Source: Collimonas antrihumi
GTDB taxonomy: Bacteria; Pseudomonadota; Gammaproteobacteria; Burkholderiales; Burkholderiaceae_D
Direction of reading: 5' to 3'
NCBI RefSeq assembly: GCF_018304965.1
Contig: NZ_JAGQED010000023.1
Location: forward strand, 1 to 64,000
DNA: 64,000 bases
Of the stretch, positions 47,809 through 56,788 are shown piece after piece. The notes under the pieces were generated by a model, which did no database searches, was not told the origin of the DNA, and worked only from the letters and a program-made list of their open reading frames with translations. Both the position numbers and the translations under genes were made by a program. Positions within the stretch are counted from its first letter, which is position 1. Each line of letters starts with the position of its first letter.

Positions 47809-49038
47809 TTATTCAAGCGGACTACCGATAGCCGCCAGCGATTCCAGGTACGCGCCCATCGGGTGGTAGAAATCGGTTTTGCCATGCGGCGGCTTTTCGG
47901 GGCCGTAGCGTTGGTTGTCTTGCCGCAGGATGCGATACCAGCCGCCGCGCTCCTGGTCTATCAAATGCGCACTGCTGTATTCCCACAATTTGTTGTAGCT
48001 GTCCCAATAACCCTGGTCGCCGCTACGTGCCGCCAGCAGCGCTGCGGTGGCCAGCGATTCTGCCTGCACCCAGAAATACTTGTCGCCGTCACAGACCTTG
48101 CCGTCAGGCGCCAGCCCATACACCAGGCCACCGGATTCCTGATCCCAGGCGGCCGGCATGGTGACATCGAACAGCGCTCTGGCGCGCGGCAGCAGCCAAT
48201 CGGCGTCGCCCTGCAAATGCGCGCGATGGCGTTCCAGCAGCAACAGCAACTTCGACCACTCGGTCATGTGGCCGGGCTGGAAGCCCCACGGGCGGAACAT
48301 ATTGCTGCTGTCGTGGCGGTTGTATTCCCAGTCCACGCGCCAGTCGGCATGATAGTGTTCCCAGATCCAGCCGTCGGCCAGCGCCGCCTGGCGCTCGGTG
48401 ATGTTGTGCGCCAGCAGCTCGGCGCGGTGCAAATAGCGTTGCTCGCCAGTGGCTTCAAATGCGGCGATCAGTGCTTCGCAGCTGTGCATATTGGCGTTCT
48501 GGCCACGATAAGACGACACTACGCCATCGGGCGTGGCTTCGTCGGCGTACAAGCCGTCGACTTCCGACCAGAACAGTTTTTCCATCAAATCGAAGGTGGC
48601 GCCGATACCTGCGGCTGCGTCGTCGATGCCGATGCGCAGCGCGTGGGCATGCGCCAGCAGTACGAATGCCAGGCCATAGCAATGCTGGGTGCGATCGATG
48701 GCGGCATGGTTTTCCAATACCCAGGCATAGCCGCCGTAAGATGGCTGCCAATGCCGTTCCTGTAAAAAGCGCAAGCCATGCCGTGCCGCTGCGCGATATT
48801 CTTCCTTGCCGTCGAGGCGCCAAGCCAGGGCGTAGCAAAACACCATCCGGCTGCTGTTGACCAGATGCCGGCTGGCGCTATCGTAGACGCTGCCGTCGTC
48901 GTTCAGGTAATGGAAAAATCCGCCGGCGGGATCAATCGCGCGCGGATGAAAGAAGGCGATGTCGCGCCGCATCCTGTCGCGCAGGAATTCAGGGTCACGA
49001 TAATCGAGATGCTTGGGCAAGGCAGAAGTTGGTCTCAT
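47809..49038 (-). CDS. AGE/YihS-like aldose-ketose isomerase (probable mannose isomerase)
   Basis: A 409-residue (alpha/alpha)6-barrel enzyme of the N-acylglucosamine 2-epimerase superfamily. Four residues match the YihS/mannose isomerase active site with a constant offset of nine: R64, H185 (NANMHSCEAL), H257 (FQPGHMTEWSK) and H392 (DFYHPMGAYLES), corresponding to YihS R55, H176, H248 and H383. That pattern points to D-mannose/D-fructose interconversion rather than GlcNAc epimerisation. The adjacent fructokinase and nearby pgi support this. Sulfoquinovose isomerase has similar residues but no sulfoglycolysis genes are here. Confidence 0.82.
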   Translation of the reverse strand: MRPTSALPKHLDYRDPEFLRDRMRRDIAFFHPRAIDPAGGFFHYLNDDGSVYDSASRHLVNSSRMVFCYALAWRLDGKEEYRAAARHGLRFLQERHWQPSYGGYAWVLENHAAIDRTQHCYGLAFVLLAHAHALRIGIDDAAAGIGATFDLMEKLFWSEVDGLYADEATPDGVVSSYRGQNANMHSCEALIAAFEATGEQRYLHRAELLAHNITERQAALADGWIWEHYHADWRVDWEYNRHDSSNMFRPWGFQPGHMTEWSKLLLLLERHRAHLQGDADWLLPRARALFDVTMPAAWDQESGGLVYGLAPDGKVCDGDKYFWVQAESLATAALLAARSGDQGYWDSYNKLWEYSSAHLIDQERGGWYRILRQDNQRYGPEKPPHGKTDFYHPMGAYLESLAAIGSPLE

Positions 49039-49106
49039 GTCGGTATTTTTTTATAGGTATGCGGTTGCCGGCAGGGAGCCGCTAACAACAAAAAAAACAA
49101 AAAAAA

Positions 49107-49967
49107 TCAGCGGAAAAATGAATCGAACTGCATGTCGAACTGCTGCAAGGCTTTCTGCGCGTTCTGCATTTTCTTGCGGAATTCAGGGCCGCGCTTGAGC
49201 GCCAGCCCGACTGCCAGAATATCGATCACCACCAGATGCGCCAGGCGCGCCGAGATCGGCGTGTAGGGATCGGTATTGAAACTCAGGTCGATCGGCACCA
49301 GCACCGTGGCCAGTTCTGCCAACGGCGTGCCGCTGGGGCCAAGCACAATGATATCCGCGCCGCCTTTTCTTGCCAGCTGGACGCTGCGCAACAGGGCCGC
49401 ATTGCCGCCGCGTTGCGAGATGGCGACCACCGCGTCGCCCGGTTGCAACAGCGAGGCCGCGATGCTGTGGATATGCGGATCGGAGTAGGCGACAGTGGGA
49501 ACGCCGGAGCGGAAAAATTTATGCTGTGCGTCCGCGGCGACGATACCCGAAGTGCCCTGGCCGTAGAACTCGATCTTGTTCGCCTTGAGCAAAACGTCCA
49601 GCGCTTTCTGGATCGCATCGGCGCTTAAATGGTTGCGCAGGTCGAGCAGGGTGTTAATCGAGCGGCTGCAAATCTTGTTGACCAGATCGGCGGCGATATC
49701 GTCTTGCGCCAGCATTTCGTTGGCGCCCGGCAGGGCCACGGCCAGGCTTTGCGCCAGCTTCAGCTTGAAATCATGCCAGCCCTCGTAACCGATGGCGCGG
49801 CAAAACCGCACCACCGTCGGTTCCGATACTTGTGCGTTCTTGGCCAGGGCAGTGATGTTTTCTGCCAGCGCCAGCTGCGGATTATCAAGAATGGTCAGTG
49901 CGACCTTTTTCTCAGACTTCGACAGCAAGTCGATCTGAGTCTTGATCGCATCCAGTAGCATTGTCAT
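49107..49967 (-). CDS. hexR: HexR-like transcriptional regulator (RpiR family)
   Basis: A 286-residue regulator with an N-terminal helix-turn-helix domain (1-77; ENITALAKNAQVSEPTVVRFCRAIGYEGWHDFKLKLAQ) and a C-terminal SIS domain (about 120-255; IEFYGQGTSGIVAADAQHKFFRSGVP) that binds a phosphosugar, in HexR 2-keto-3-deoxy-6-phosphogluconate. The ATG at 49967 has AGGA upstream; the frame is open further but that part lies in zwf. It starts 18 bp after the zwf stop, a hexR-zwf pairing also seen in Pseudomonas though in other order. It is a paralogue of the C-terminal half of the glk fusion. Confidence 0.88.
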   Translation of the reverse strand: MTMLLDAIKTQIDLLSKSEKKVALTILDNPQLALAENITALAKNAQVSEPTVVRFCRAIGYEGWHDFKLKLAQSLAVALPGANEMLAQDDIAADLVNKICSRSINTLLDLRNHLSADAIQKALDVLLKANKIEFYGQGTSGIVAADAQHKFFRSGVPTVAYSDPHIHSIAASLLQPGDAVVAISQRGGNAALLRSVQLARKGGADIIVLGPSGTPLAELATVLVPIDLSFNTDPYTPISARLAHLVVIDILAVGLALKRGPEFRKKMQNAQKALQQFDMQFDSFFR

Positions 49968-49984
49968 TCTGTGTCCTGGCCCGG

Positions 49985-51457
49985 TTACAATTCTGGCAGC
50001 GATTCTTCGCGCCACTGCAAGCCGTCGCGTGCAATCAGGGCGCTGGCTGCCGCCGGGCCCCAGGTGCCGGCGGTGTAAGGAATCGGATCGTCTTCTTCCT
50101 GGTCCCAGAACTCCAGAATCGGCTCTACCCATTCCCATGCCGCTTCCAGTTCGTCGCTGCGCATGAATAATGTCAACTGGCCGCGCAAGACGTCCAGCAG
50201 CAGCCGTTCGTAAGCTTCCATGCGCGGAGATTTGAAGCTTTCGCGGAAATTCAGTTCCAGCTCAACCGGTTTCAAGCGCATGCCGTCGCCCGGGGTCTTG
50301 GCCATCAGGTTCAGGGTCAGGCCTTCGTCCGGCTGCAAGCGGATGACCAGGCAGTTCGGCTCGAAGCTGCTGTTCGGCTGGGCAAAAATCGAATGCGGGA
50401 TGGTCTTGAAGCGAATCACGATTTCCGCCAGCGAATCGGCCATGCGTTTGCCGGTGCGCAGGTAAAACGGCACGCCAGCCCAGCGCCAGGTATCGACCTC
50501 GGCCTTCAGTGCGACAAAGGTTTCCGTGCGCGACTGCGGATTGGCGTCGGCTTCCTTGCGATAACCAGGCACCGCAACGCCTTCGACATGGCCGGAACGA
50601 TACTGTCCACGCACCACATTGTGCGCCAGCGTAGTCGGCGTGAAGCGCTTTAGCGAACGCAGCACTTTTAGCTTTTCATCGCGGACGGCATCCGGAGTAA
50701 TCGATACCGGCGGCTCCATGGCGACGATACATAACAGTTGCAGCAAGTGATTTTGCAGCATGTCGCGCAGAGCGCCCGAAGTTTCGTAGTAACCCATCCG
50801 GTTGCCGACGCCGAGTTGTTCGGCGATGGTGATCTGCACGTCGGAAATCCATTCGCGGCGCCACAGCGGCTCGAACAATACATTGCCGAAGCGCAACGCC
50901 AGCAGGTTTTGCACAGTCTCTTTGCCGAGGTAGTGATCGATACGGAAAATTTGCGATTCGGCAAACACCAGGCCGACTTCGACATTGATCTGCTTGGCGC
51001 TGGCGAGGTCGCGGCCCAACGGTTTTTCCAGCACCACGCGCGAGTTGGAAGTGGCGAGGCCGCTGGCAGCCAGGTTTTTGCAGATTTTCGAGAACAGGCT
51101 AGGCGGCGTCGCCAGGTAAAACACATTGGTGATCGCGTGATCAGGCCGCATGGCTTCGACCAGGGCTTTGTAGGAAGCGGCATCGGTGGCGTCCATGCCG
51201 ACGTACTTGATGCGCTTGCAAAAACGCTGCCAGACGGTGGCGTCGAAGCTTTCCTTGCTGACGTGCGGCTTGGCGTCCCGCTCTACGTGCTTGATGAAAT
51301 CTTCGTCGCTGCTGTCATGCCGTCCGATGCACAGGATGCGCGCATCCGGCGGCAAGTCGTTAGCGCGGTCGCGCGCATACATTGCCGGCAGCAGCTTGCG
51401 CATTGCCAGGTCGCCGGTGCCGCCAAAGATTGCCAAATCAAATTCTGCAAGAGCCAT
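49985..51457 (-). CDS. zwf: Glucose-6-phosphate 1-dehydrogenase (second copy)
   Basis: A 490-residue paralogue of the protein at 41431. GGTGDLA is at 12-18, and the FRIDHYLGKETVQNLLALRFGN motif is intact, as are the LEKPLGRDL and VPFYLRTGKRMA blocks. It is co-oriented with hexR, 18 bp upstream of it. The two Zwf copies differ clearly in sequence, so this is an old duplication or two separate acquisitions. A palindromic element lies upstream at 51502. No HexR-like site was found near its start. Confidence 0.93.
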   Translation of the reverse strand: MALAEFDLAIFGGTGDLAMRKLLPAMYARDRANDLPPDARILCIGRHDSSDEDFIKHVERDAKPHVSKESFDATVWQRFCKRIKYVGMDATDAASYKALVEAMRPDHAITNVFYLATPPSLFSKICKNLAASGLATSNSRVVLEKPLGRDLASAKQINVEVGLVFAESQIFRIDHYLGKETVQNLLALRFGNVLFEPLWRREWISDVQITIAEQLGVGNRMGYYETSGALRDMLQNHLLQLLCIVAMEPPVSITPDAVRDEKLKVLRSLKRFTPTTLAHNVVRGQYRSGHVEGVAVPGYRKEADANPQSRTETFVALKAEVDTWRWAGVPFYLRTGKRMADSLAEIVIRFKTIPHSIFAQPNSSFEPNCLVIRLQPDEGLTLNLMAKTPGDGMRLKPVELELNFRESFKSPRMEAYERLLLDVLRGQLTLFMRSDELEAAWEWVEPILEFWDQEEDDPIPYTAGTWGPAAASALIARDGLQWREESLPEL

Positions 51458-51501
51458 GATAAATGAGACCTATAAATTACTACCGCTTTTTTTAAAACCC
51501 T

Positions 51502-51582
51502 CGTCATTCCCGCGAACGCGGGCGCCAAGGCGGAGAATCCATGTTGACCATTAAAATGGATCTCCGCGTTCGCGGGAATGAC
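51502..51582. repeat. GTCATTCCCGCG-family palindromic element, copy 2
   Basis: An 81-bp element begins CGTCATTCCCGCGAACGCGG and ends GCGTTCGCGGGAATGAC. Near-identical in length and ends to the copy at 36355-36436, with centre GGAGAATCCATG...AAAATGGATCTCCG. It fills the gap between pgi and the second zwf and carries no tandem array. Confidence 0.78.
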
Positions 51583-51610
51583 AAGGATGTATGAATAATA
51601 TGTAACTCCG

Positions 51611-53281
51611 TTATGACAACGCCGTGCGCGCCATCGCAATCAAGCCATTGGTCGAACTGTCGTGGCCTTGCGGGGCAGCGGCGGTGGTCAGCTCGTTCAA
51701 GATATTGCTTGCCAAAACCTTGCCCAGTTCGACACCCCATTGATCGAAACTGTTGACGTCCCAGATAACGCCCTGGACAAATACCTTATGTTCGTACAAA
51801 GCGATCAGCGCGCCAAGGTTGGCGGGAGTCAGTGCTTCCATCAAGATTGTGTTGCTGGGGCGATTGCCGGGGAAGGTGCGATGCGGCAGCAGTGCGGCGA
51901 TCTGCTCGGCTGGCATGCCTTTGGCTTGCATTTCCGCCTGTACTTCGTCGGCATGCTTGCCGCGCATCAGCGCTTCCGACTGAGCGAAGCAGTTGGCCAG
52001 CAGCGCGGCTTGGTGGCCGGGCAAGTGATGGCTGGCGTTCAATGTCGCAATAAAATCGACCGGCGTAATGTCGGTGCCTTGATGCAGCAATTGAAAATAG
52101 GCATGCTGGCCGTTGGTGCCGACATTGCCCCAGATAATCGGGCAAGTGGCAGCTACAAGCGTACGGCCGTCGAGGCTGACGCGCTTGCCGTTGCTTTCCA
52201 TTTCCAGTTGCTGCAGATAGGAAGGGAAGTTTCCCAGGTCCTGGTGGTAAGGTGCAATCGAGACAGAGCGGTAATCGAAGAAATTGCGGTACCAGACGCC
52301 CAGCAACGCCAGGATCACCGGCATGTTCTGTTCCAGCGGCGCGTTTTGGAAGTGCTGGTCCATGGCGTGGGCGCCGGCCAGGAATTCGCTGAACCGCTCG
52401 AAGCCGACCGCCAGCGCTACCGACAGGCCAATCGATGACCACACCGAGTAACGGCCGCCGACCCAATCCCAGAACGGGAACATATTGGCGGCATCGATGC
52501 CGAACGCCGTGACACCTTCAACATTGGTGGATACGGCGACAAAATGTTTGCGCAGGTCGGACTCTTTGGCGCCAGCAGCATTCTGCAAAAACCAGTTGCG
52601 CGCCGAGTGCGCGTTCATCATGGTTTCCGCGGTGGTGAAGGTTTTCGAGGCGATCACGAAAAGCGTGGTTTGCGGATCGACCTGCTGCAGCACGGCATCA
52701 AGATCGTCGCCATCCACATTGGAGACGAAGTGCAGGTGCAGGTCGGCCCGCTGATAGGGACGCAGCGCCTGGCATACCATCTTGGGGCCGAGATCGGAGC
52801 CGCCGATGCCGATATTGACGATATCCGTGATCGGCTTGCCGCTGTATCCCAGCCACGCTCCGGAACGTAGCGCGGTGGTGAATGTCTGAATTCTCTGCAG
52901 GACCGCATGGACGTCGGCGCTGATATGCTGACCATCAAGCTCCAGCGCTGGCAGGCGCGGCGCCCGCAAGGCTGTGTGCAACACGGCGCGATGTTCGGTG
53001 GTATTGATTTTGGCGCCGGCAAACATCGCCTGGCGCTGTGTTTCGACCTGGCGTTCGCGGGCCAGGGCAAACAAATGCGCCATGGTCTCCGCGGTCACAT
53101 TGTTTTTTGCATAATCCAGGAACAGGCCAGCCGCCTTGAGCGAGAACTGTTCAAAGCGCGACGAGGTGGGTGGCGCGGATGGAGCAGCAAACAGCTCACG
53201 CAACGATAAATCTTTGACTGCTGCGTAATGTGCATGCAAGGCTTGGAAGCTGGCGGTAGTATTAAGCGCTGGTTGTGGCAT
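51611..53281 (-). CDS. pgi: Glucose-6-phosphate isomerase
   Basis: A 556-residue cytoplasmic enzyme interconverting glucose 6-phosphate and fructose 6-phosphate. Active-site residues E362 (in QQLEMESNGK) and H393 (in GTNGQHAYFQLLHQGTD) match E. coli E355 and H386 with an offset of seven; the late lysine lies in QWGVELGKVLA. NIGIGGSDLGPKMV is the phosphate loop. It links fructose from the mannose/fructose branch to zwf. It diverges from edd, sharing 333 bp with two HexR-like sites on its side. Confidence 0.95.
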   Translation of the reverse strand: MPQPALNTTASFQALHAHYAAVKDLSLRELFAAPSAPPTSSRFEQFSLKAAGLFLDYAKNNVTAETMAHLFALARERQVETQRQAMFAGAKINTTEHRAVLHTALRAPRLPALELDGQHISADVHAVLQRIQTFTTALRSGAWLGYSGKPITDIVNIGIGGSDLGPKMVCQALRPYQRADLHLHFVSNVDGDDLDAVLQQVDPQTTLFVIASKTFTTAETMMNAHSARNWFLQNAAGAKESDLRKHFVAVSTNVEGVTAFGIDAANMFPFWDWVGGRYSVWSSIGLSVALAVGFERFSEFLAGAHAMDQHFQNAPLEQNMPVILALLGVWYRNFFDYRSVSIAPYHQDLGNFPSYLQQLEMESNGKRVSLDGRTLVAATCPIIWGNVGTNGQHAYFQLLHQGTDITPVDFIATLNASHHLPGHQAALLANCFAQSEALMRGKHADEVQAEMQAKGMPAEQIAALLPHRTFPGNRPSNTILMEALTPANLGALIALYEHKVFVQGVIWDVNSFDQWGVELGKVLASNILNELTTAAAPQGHDSSTNGLIAMARTALS

Positions 53282-53333
53282 ATCCGGAGTCTTTATTGTC
53301 GGTCAGGAATTTATACGACTATACAACGTTGGC

Positions 53334-53348
53334 GGTAATTTCACTACA
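53334..53348. promoter_or_regulatory. HexR-like operator upstream of pgi
   Basis: GGTAATTTCACTACA matches the HexR consensus at 13 of 15 positions and lies 53 bp before the pgi start. A weaker match, TGTAATATACCTGCC (12 of 15), follows at 53357-53371. Confidence 0.5.
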
Positions 53349-53572
53349 AATTATTTTGTAATATACCTGCCTGGAGTTGGTTTGGCGTTGTTCGGCGCTT
53401 TCCGGTAATCACGTGGTTTGCCATTTCTTCAGGGTAATTGTTATGGCAGATCATATGTTTTTGTGTGGCTAGTGGTGCAGTTGCTTGAGTGGAGCGAGCC
53501 TGTTTCAAAAATGCAAATGCGGGCAGGCAATGATGATAAAAAGGGTGATGAGTTAGCGTTGCTTTGTTATTT

Positions 53573-53587
53573 TGTAGTAAAATTTCA
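53573..53587. promoter_or_regulatory. HexR-like operator upstream of edd
   Basis: TGTAGTAAAATTTCA matches the HexR consensus at 14 of 15 positions. It lies 28 bp before the edd ATG at 53615, within the likely promoter or early transcribed region. Confidence 0.6.
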
Positions 53588-53614
53588 AATCTATACTGTT
53601 TCAAGGATCAAATC

Positions 53615-55495
53615 ATGTCTGTTCAAGCCAGCGTCGCCAAAGTCACCGAACGTATCGTTGCCCGCAGCCAGCCTTATCGCAGCGCCTATCTGGCGCGCCT
53701 GGAGCATGCCCGCCGTCAGGATGTGCAGCGTGGGGCGCTGTCATGTACTAATCTTGCACATGGCTTTGCCGCGTTTCCAACCAATGACAAGTTGAGACTG
53801 AAACAGGATAAAAGTTCATCGATCGCGATCGTGTCTTCCTATAATGACATGTTGTCGGCGCATCAACCGTTCGAACGCTTTCCGCAAATTATCAAGGATG
53901 CAGTCCACGCCGCCGGCGGCGTCGCCCAGTTCGCCGGTGGTACGCCAGCGATGTGCGACGGTGTGACGCAAGGCCAGCCGGGGATGGAGTTGTCCTTGTT
54001 CTCGCGCGACGCGATTGCGATGGCGACGGCGATTGCGCTGTCGCACAACATGTTCGACGCCGCGGTGTATCTCGGCATCTGCGACAAGATCGTGCCGGGA
54101 CTGTTGATCGGCGCCCTGCATTTCGGCCATTTGCCGGCGGTGTTCATCCCCGGCGGACCAATGACCAGCGGCATGAGCAATAAAGAGAAGGTGAAGATTC
54201 GCCAACTCTACGCTGAAGGAAAAATCGGCCGCGCCGAATTGCTGGAAGCTGAGTCCCAGTCCTATCACAGCGCCGGCACCTGCACTTTCTACGGCACCGC
54301 CAACAGCAACCAGATGCTGATGGAAGCACTCGGCTTGCATCTGCCAGGCTCGGCGTTCATCACCCCGAATACGCCGCTGCGGGACGCACTGACCGCCGAG
54401 GCGGCACGCCAGGCGTTGAAGATCACCGACCGTGGCAATCAGTACCTGCCGGTTGGCCACGTGGTCAGCGAGAAAAGTATCGTCAACGCCATCGTCACTT
54501 TGCTGGCGACCGGTGGTTCTACCAACCACACCCTGCATCTGGTGGCGATTGCCAAAGCCGCCGGGATTGTCATCGACTGGAACGATTTCGACGCGCTGTC
54601 TGCAGTCGTACCGCTGGTCACCCGGATTTATCCGAATGGCGATGCCGACGTCAATCATTTCCATGCCGCCGGCGGCACCGGATTTGTGATTCGCGAATTG
54701 CTGGATGCCGGCCTGATGCATGAAGATGTCAAAACCATCCTCGGCGACAGCCTGCGCGCGCATTGCGCCGAGCCATTCCTTGATGGCAATTCGGTGGTGT
54801 TCAAGCCGGCGCCGGCACTAAGCGGCGACGACTCGGTATTGCGGACTGCGACCGCGCCATTTTCTGCCGATGGCGGCTTGCGCCTGCTGACCGGCAACCT
54901 GGGCCGTTCGGTCATCAAGATTTCCGCCGTGAAGAAAGAACATTGGGTAGTGCAGGCGCCAGCGGTTGTGTTCCATTCGCAAGAAGCGTTCATGAAGGCT
55001 TTCCGCGCCGGCGAACTGGATCGCGATTTTGTTGCGGTACTGAGTCATCAGGGGCCGCGTGCCAACGGCATGCCGGAATTGCACGCCCTGACGCCAGCTC
55101 TGGGAATTTTGCAGGATGCCGGCCGCCATGTGGCCCTGGTCACGGATGGCCGCATGTCGGGCGCCTCCGGCAAGGTGCCGGCAGCAATCCACGTGACGCC
55201 GGAAGTGCTGGCCGGCGGCCCGCTGGGCCTGGTGCGGACCGGCGACATGATCCGCATGGACGCCGAGCAGGGTATACTGGAAGCCTTGGTACCTGCGGAA
55301 GAATGGGCGCAGCGCCAGCCACTGGCGACCGACTTGTCAGCCAATCATGTTGGCATGGGCCGCGAGCTGTTTGCGATGTTCCGCAACACGGTCAGCGCGG
55401 CTGAAGAGGGCGCCACCAGCTTTGGCTTGCCACCTGTTTTGCATAGTCCCGAATCCGCCGATCATTCCGCACAACCACAGAAAGCAACGATATGA
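53615..55495 (+). CDS. edd: 6-phosphogluconate dehydratase
   Basis: A 626-residue iron-sulfur enzyme of the IlvD/Edd family, making 2-keto-3-deoxy-6-phosphogluconate in the Entner-Doudoroff pathway. Candidate cluster residues C156 (GICDKIVPG) and C223 ([13 protein letters not shown]) match E. coli C154 and C221; C114 lies in [19 protein letters not shown]. The frame is open from 53564, but AAGGA 7 bases before the ATG at 53615 fixes the start. Its stop overlaps the eda start by four bases (ATGA), so the pathway's two key enzymes are translationally coupled. Confidence 0.95.
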   Translation: MSVQASVAKVTERIVARSQPYRSAYLARLEHARRQDVQRGALSCTNLAHGFAAFPTNDKLRLKQDKSSSIAIVSSYNDMLSAHQPFERFPQIIKDAVHAAGGVAQFAGGTPAMCDGVTQGQPGMELSLFSRDAIAMATAIALSHNMFDAAVYLGICDKIVPGLLIGALHFGHLPAVFIPGGPMTSGMSNKEKVKIRQLYAEGKIGRAELLEAESQSYHSAGTCTFYGTANSNQMLMEALGLHLPGSAFITPNTPLRDALTAEAARQALKITDRGNQYLPVGHVVSEKSIVNAIVTLLATGGSTNHTLHLVAIAKAAGIVIDWNDFDALSAVVPLVTRIYPNGDADVNHFHAAGGTGFVIRELLDAGLMHEDVKTILGDSLRAHCAEPFLDGNSVVFKPAPALSGDDSVLRTATAPFSADGGLRLLTGNLGRSVIKISAVKKEHWVVQAPAVVFHSQEAFMKAFRAGELDRDFVAVLSHQGPRANGMPELHALTPALGILQDAGRHVALVTDGRMSGASGKVPAAIHVTPEVLAGGPLGLVRTGDMIRMDAEQGILEALVPAEEWAQRQPLATDLSANHVGMGRELFAMFRNTVSAAEEGATSFGLPPVLHSPESADHSAQPQKATI

Positions 55496-56148
55496 CATCC
55501 ACAAATCTCCTCTATGGCAACGAACTGTTAGACATCATGCGTGCATCGCCGGTGATTCCGGTGATTGCGATCGACGATATCGAACATGCGGTACCTTTGG
55601 CCAAAGCCCTGGTCGCGGGAGGGATTCGCGTACTTGAAGTGACTTTGCGCACGGTGCATGGTTTGCCCGCAATCCGGGCCATTGCCGAACAAGTGCCGGG
55701 TGCGATTGTCGGCGTCGGCACGTTGACTCAGGCTGCCGAGTTCGTTGCTGCCCGCGACGCTGGTGCGGTGTTCGGCGTTTCTCCAGGTTTGACCCCGGCA
55801 TTGATCGCTGCCGCCAAATCTAGCGGCCTGCCTTTGCTGCCCGGCGTGATGACGCCATCCGAAGTAATGGCTGCGCGCGAAGCCGGTTTCCGTCAGTTGA
55901 AGCTGTTCCCGGCAGTGCCGGCGGGCGGCGTCGGCATGTTGAATGCGATTGCCGGTCCGTTGGGCGACGTAACGTTTTGCCCGACTGGCGGCATTTCGCT
56001 GGATAGCGCGCCGGAATTCCTGGCCTGCAAAAACGTTGCCTGCGTCGGCGGTTCCTGGCTGACGCCGAAAGAGCTGTTGAAATCCGGCGACTGGACGCGC
56101 ATTACCGCCCTGGCTGCGGCCGCCAGCAAGCTGCGCAAGGCGCTCTAA
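55492..56148 (+). CDS. eda: KDPG aldolase
   Basis: A 218-residue class I aldolase splitting 2-keto-3-deoxy-6-phosphogluconate into pyruvate and glyceraldehyde 3-phosphate. E49 and R53 in LEVTLRT and Schiff-base K137 in QLKLFPA correspond to E. coli E45, R49 and K133. PVIAIDD near the start and CPTGGI near the end complete the barrel. It is coupled to edd and followed by a hairpin. Confidence 0.95.
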   Translation: MTSTNLLYGNELLDIMRASPVIPVIAIDDIEHAVPLAKALVAGGIRVLEVTLRTVHGLPAIRAIAEQVPGAIVGVGTLTQAAEFVAARDAGAVFGVSPGLTPALIAAAKSSGLPLLPGVMTPSEVMAAREAGFRQLKLFPAVPAGGVGMLNAIAGPLGDVTFCPTGGISLDSAPEFLACKNVACVGGSWLTPKELLKSGDWTRITALAAAASKLRKAL

Positions 56149-56171
56149 GCTATATCTCCCTCCCCGAGGGT

Positions 56172-56204
56172 GCTGCCATGGTCGGTTAGCCGTGGCAGCG
56201 TCTT
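56172..56204 (+). terminator. Probable terminator of edd-eda
   Basis: GCTGCCATGG (56172-56181) pairs with CCGTGGCAGC (56190-56199) with one G-U pair and an 8-base loop. Only a short T-run follows (GTCTTTG), so efficiency may be moderate. Confidence 0.55.
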
Positions 56205-56218
56205 TGACTGGCTGTTCT

Positions 56219-56290
56219 CCCTTCCTGTATTTTCCGCCTTGTATTTCCCTCCTTGTATTTCCTTCCCGTATTCCCTTCTTATTTCCTGGA
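56219..56290. repeat. Degenerate pyrimidine-rich tandem repeat
   Basis: CCTTGTATTTCC-like units with a period near 14 bp occur about five times, with sequence drift. Located between the eda terminator and the osmoprotectant operon promoter. No function seen. Confidence 0.55.
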
Positions 56291-56395
56291 TTTTTTTGTT
56301 GTTACAAAAATCACGTTTTCCGATATTCATCGGATAAATCCTGTGCTATCGTGGGCTTAAGACATTCCGGTAATAGCTTTCATTAATCCCATTAC

Positions 56396-56424
56396 TGGAC
56401 GTCATCAAGGAAATTGGCTATAAT
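56396..56424 (+). promoter_or_regulatory. Putative sigma-70 promoter of the osmoprotectant operon
   Basis: TGGACG (56396-56401), exactly 17 bp, then a perfect TATAAT (56419-56424). Transcription would begin near 56431, leaving a leader of about 358 nt before the first ATG. Confidence 0.6.
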
Positions 56425-56430
56425 GACAAA

Positions 56431-56788
56431 CTCTCAACAACATAGTGCTGCCTCAACGGCACATTTTTGGGTTTCGTGACTCGCGTCAGCGGGTTGTCTC
56501 ACACTTCGGCAACGCCGGAGTTTCATCAAAGTCGAGAAGTTTCTCGCATTCTTTGCCGCCCCATGCGGTAGTCGGCTTGTTCAATGTCATCCCCGCGGGA
56601 AGACCGGACGAGATCATAAAAAAATTGAAGTTGTATGTCGCGCTGACAGGTTCCGGCTTTGCCTATGCGGTTCCGTGCCCGCCGGTCATTCAATACGCAG
56701 CGAAAAAAATCCGGTTGCGCGCTCGCAGGCAAACGCCTGGGCGCCGCGGCCTGCGTTTTGCCGCCGCTGCATATGCAAGGGAGTAAGC
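56431..56788 (+). promoter_or_regulatory. Long structured leader, possible attenuator or riboswitch
   Basis: The leader contains several hairpins: CTTCGGC/GCCGGAG, CGAGAA/TTCTCG, and CGCAGGC (56724-56730) with GCCTGCG (56749-56755). The last is followed by TTTT 30 nt before the ATG, like a terminator. An alternative hairpin AGGC-AAAC-GCCT uses the same left arm, so the two structures exclude each other. A 113-codon frame within it starts with GTG and has no ribosome binding site. I do not recognise a known riboswitch class. Confidence 0.4.

Noticed and set aside
51461-51490. Possible HexR site upstream of the second zwf (ATTACTACC)
   Set aside because: Only one half-site matches; the full 15-mer agrees at about 9 of 15 positions.
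56445-56786. 113-codon frame in the osmoprotectant leader
   Set aside because: GTG start without a ribosome binding site, basic low-complexity sequence, and the region is better explained as a structured leader.
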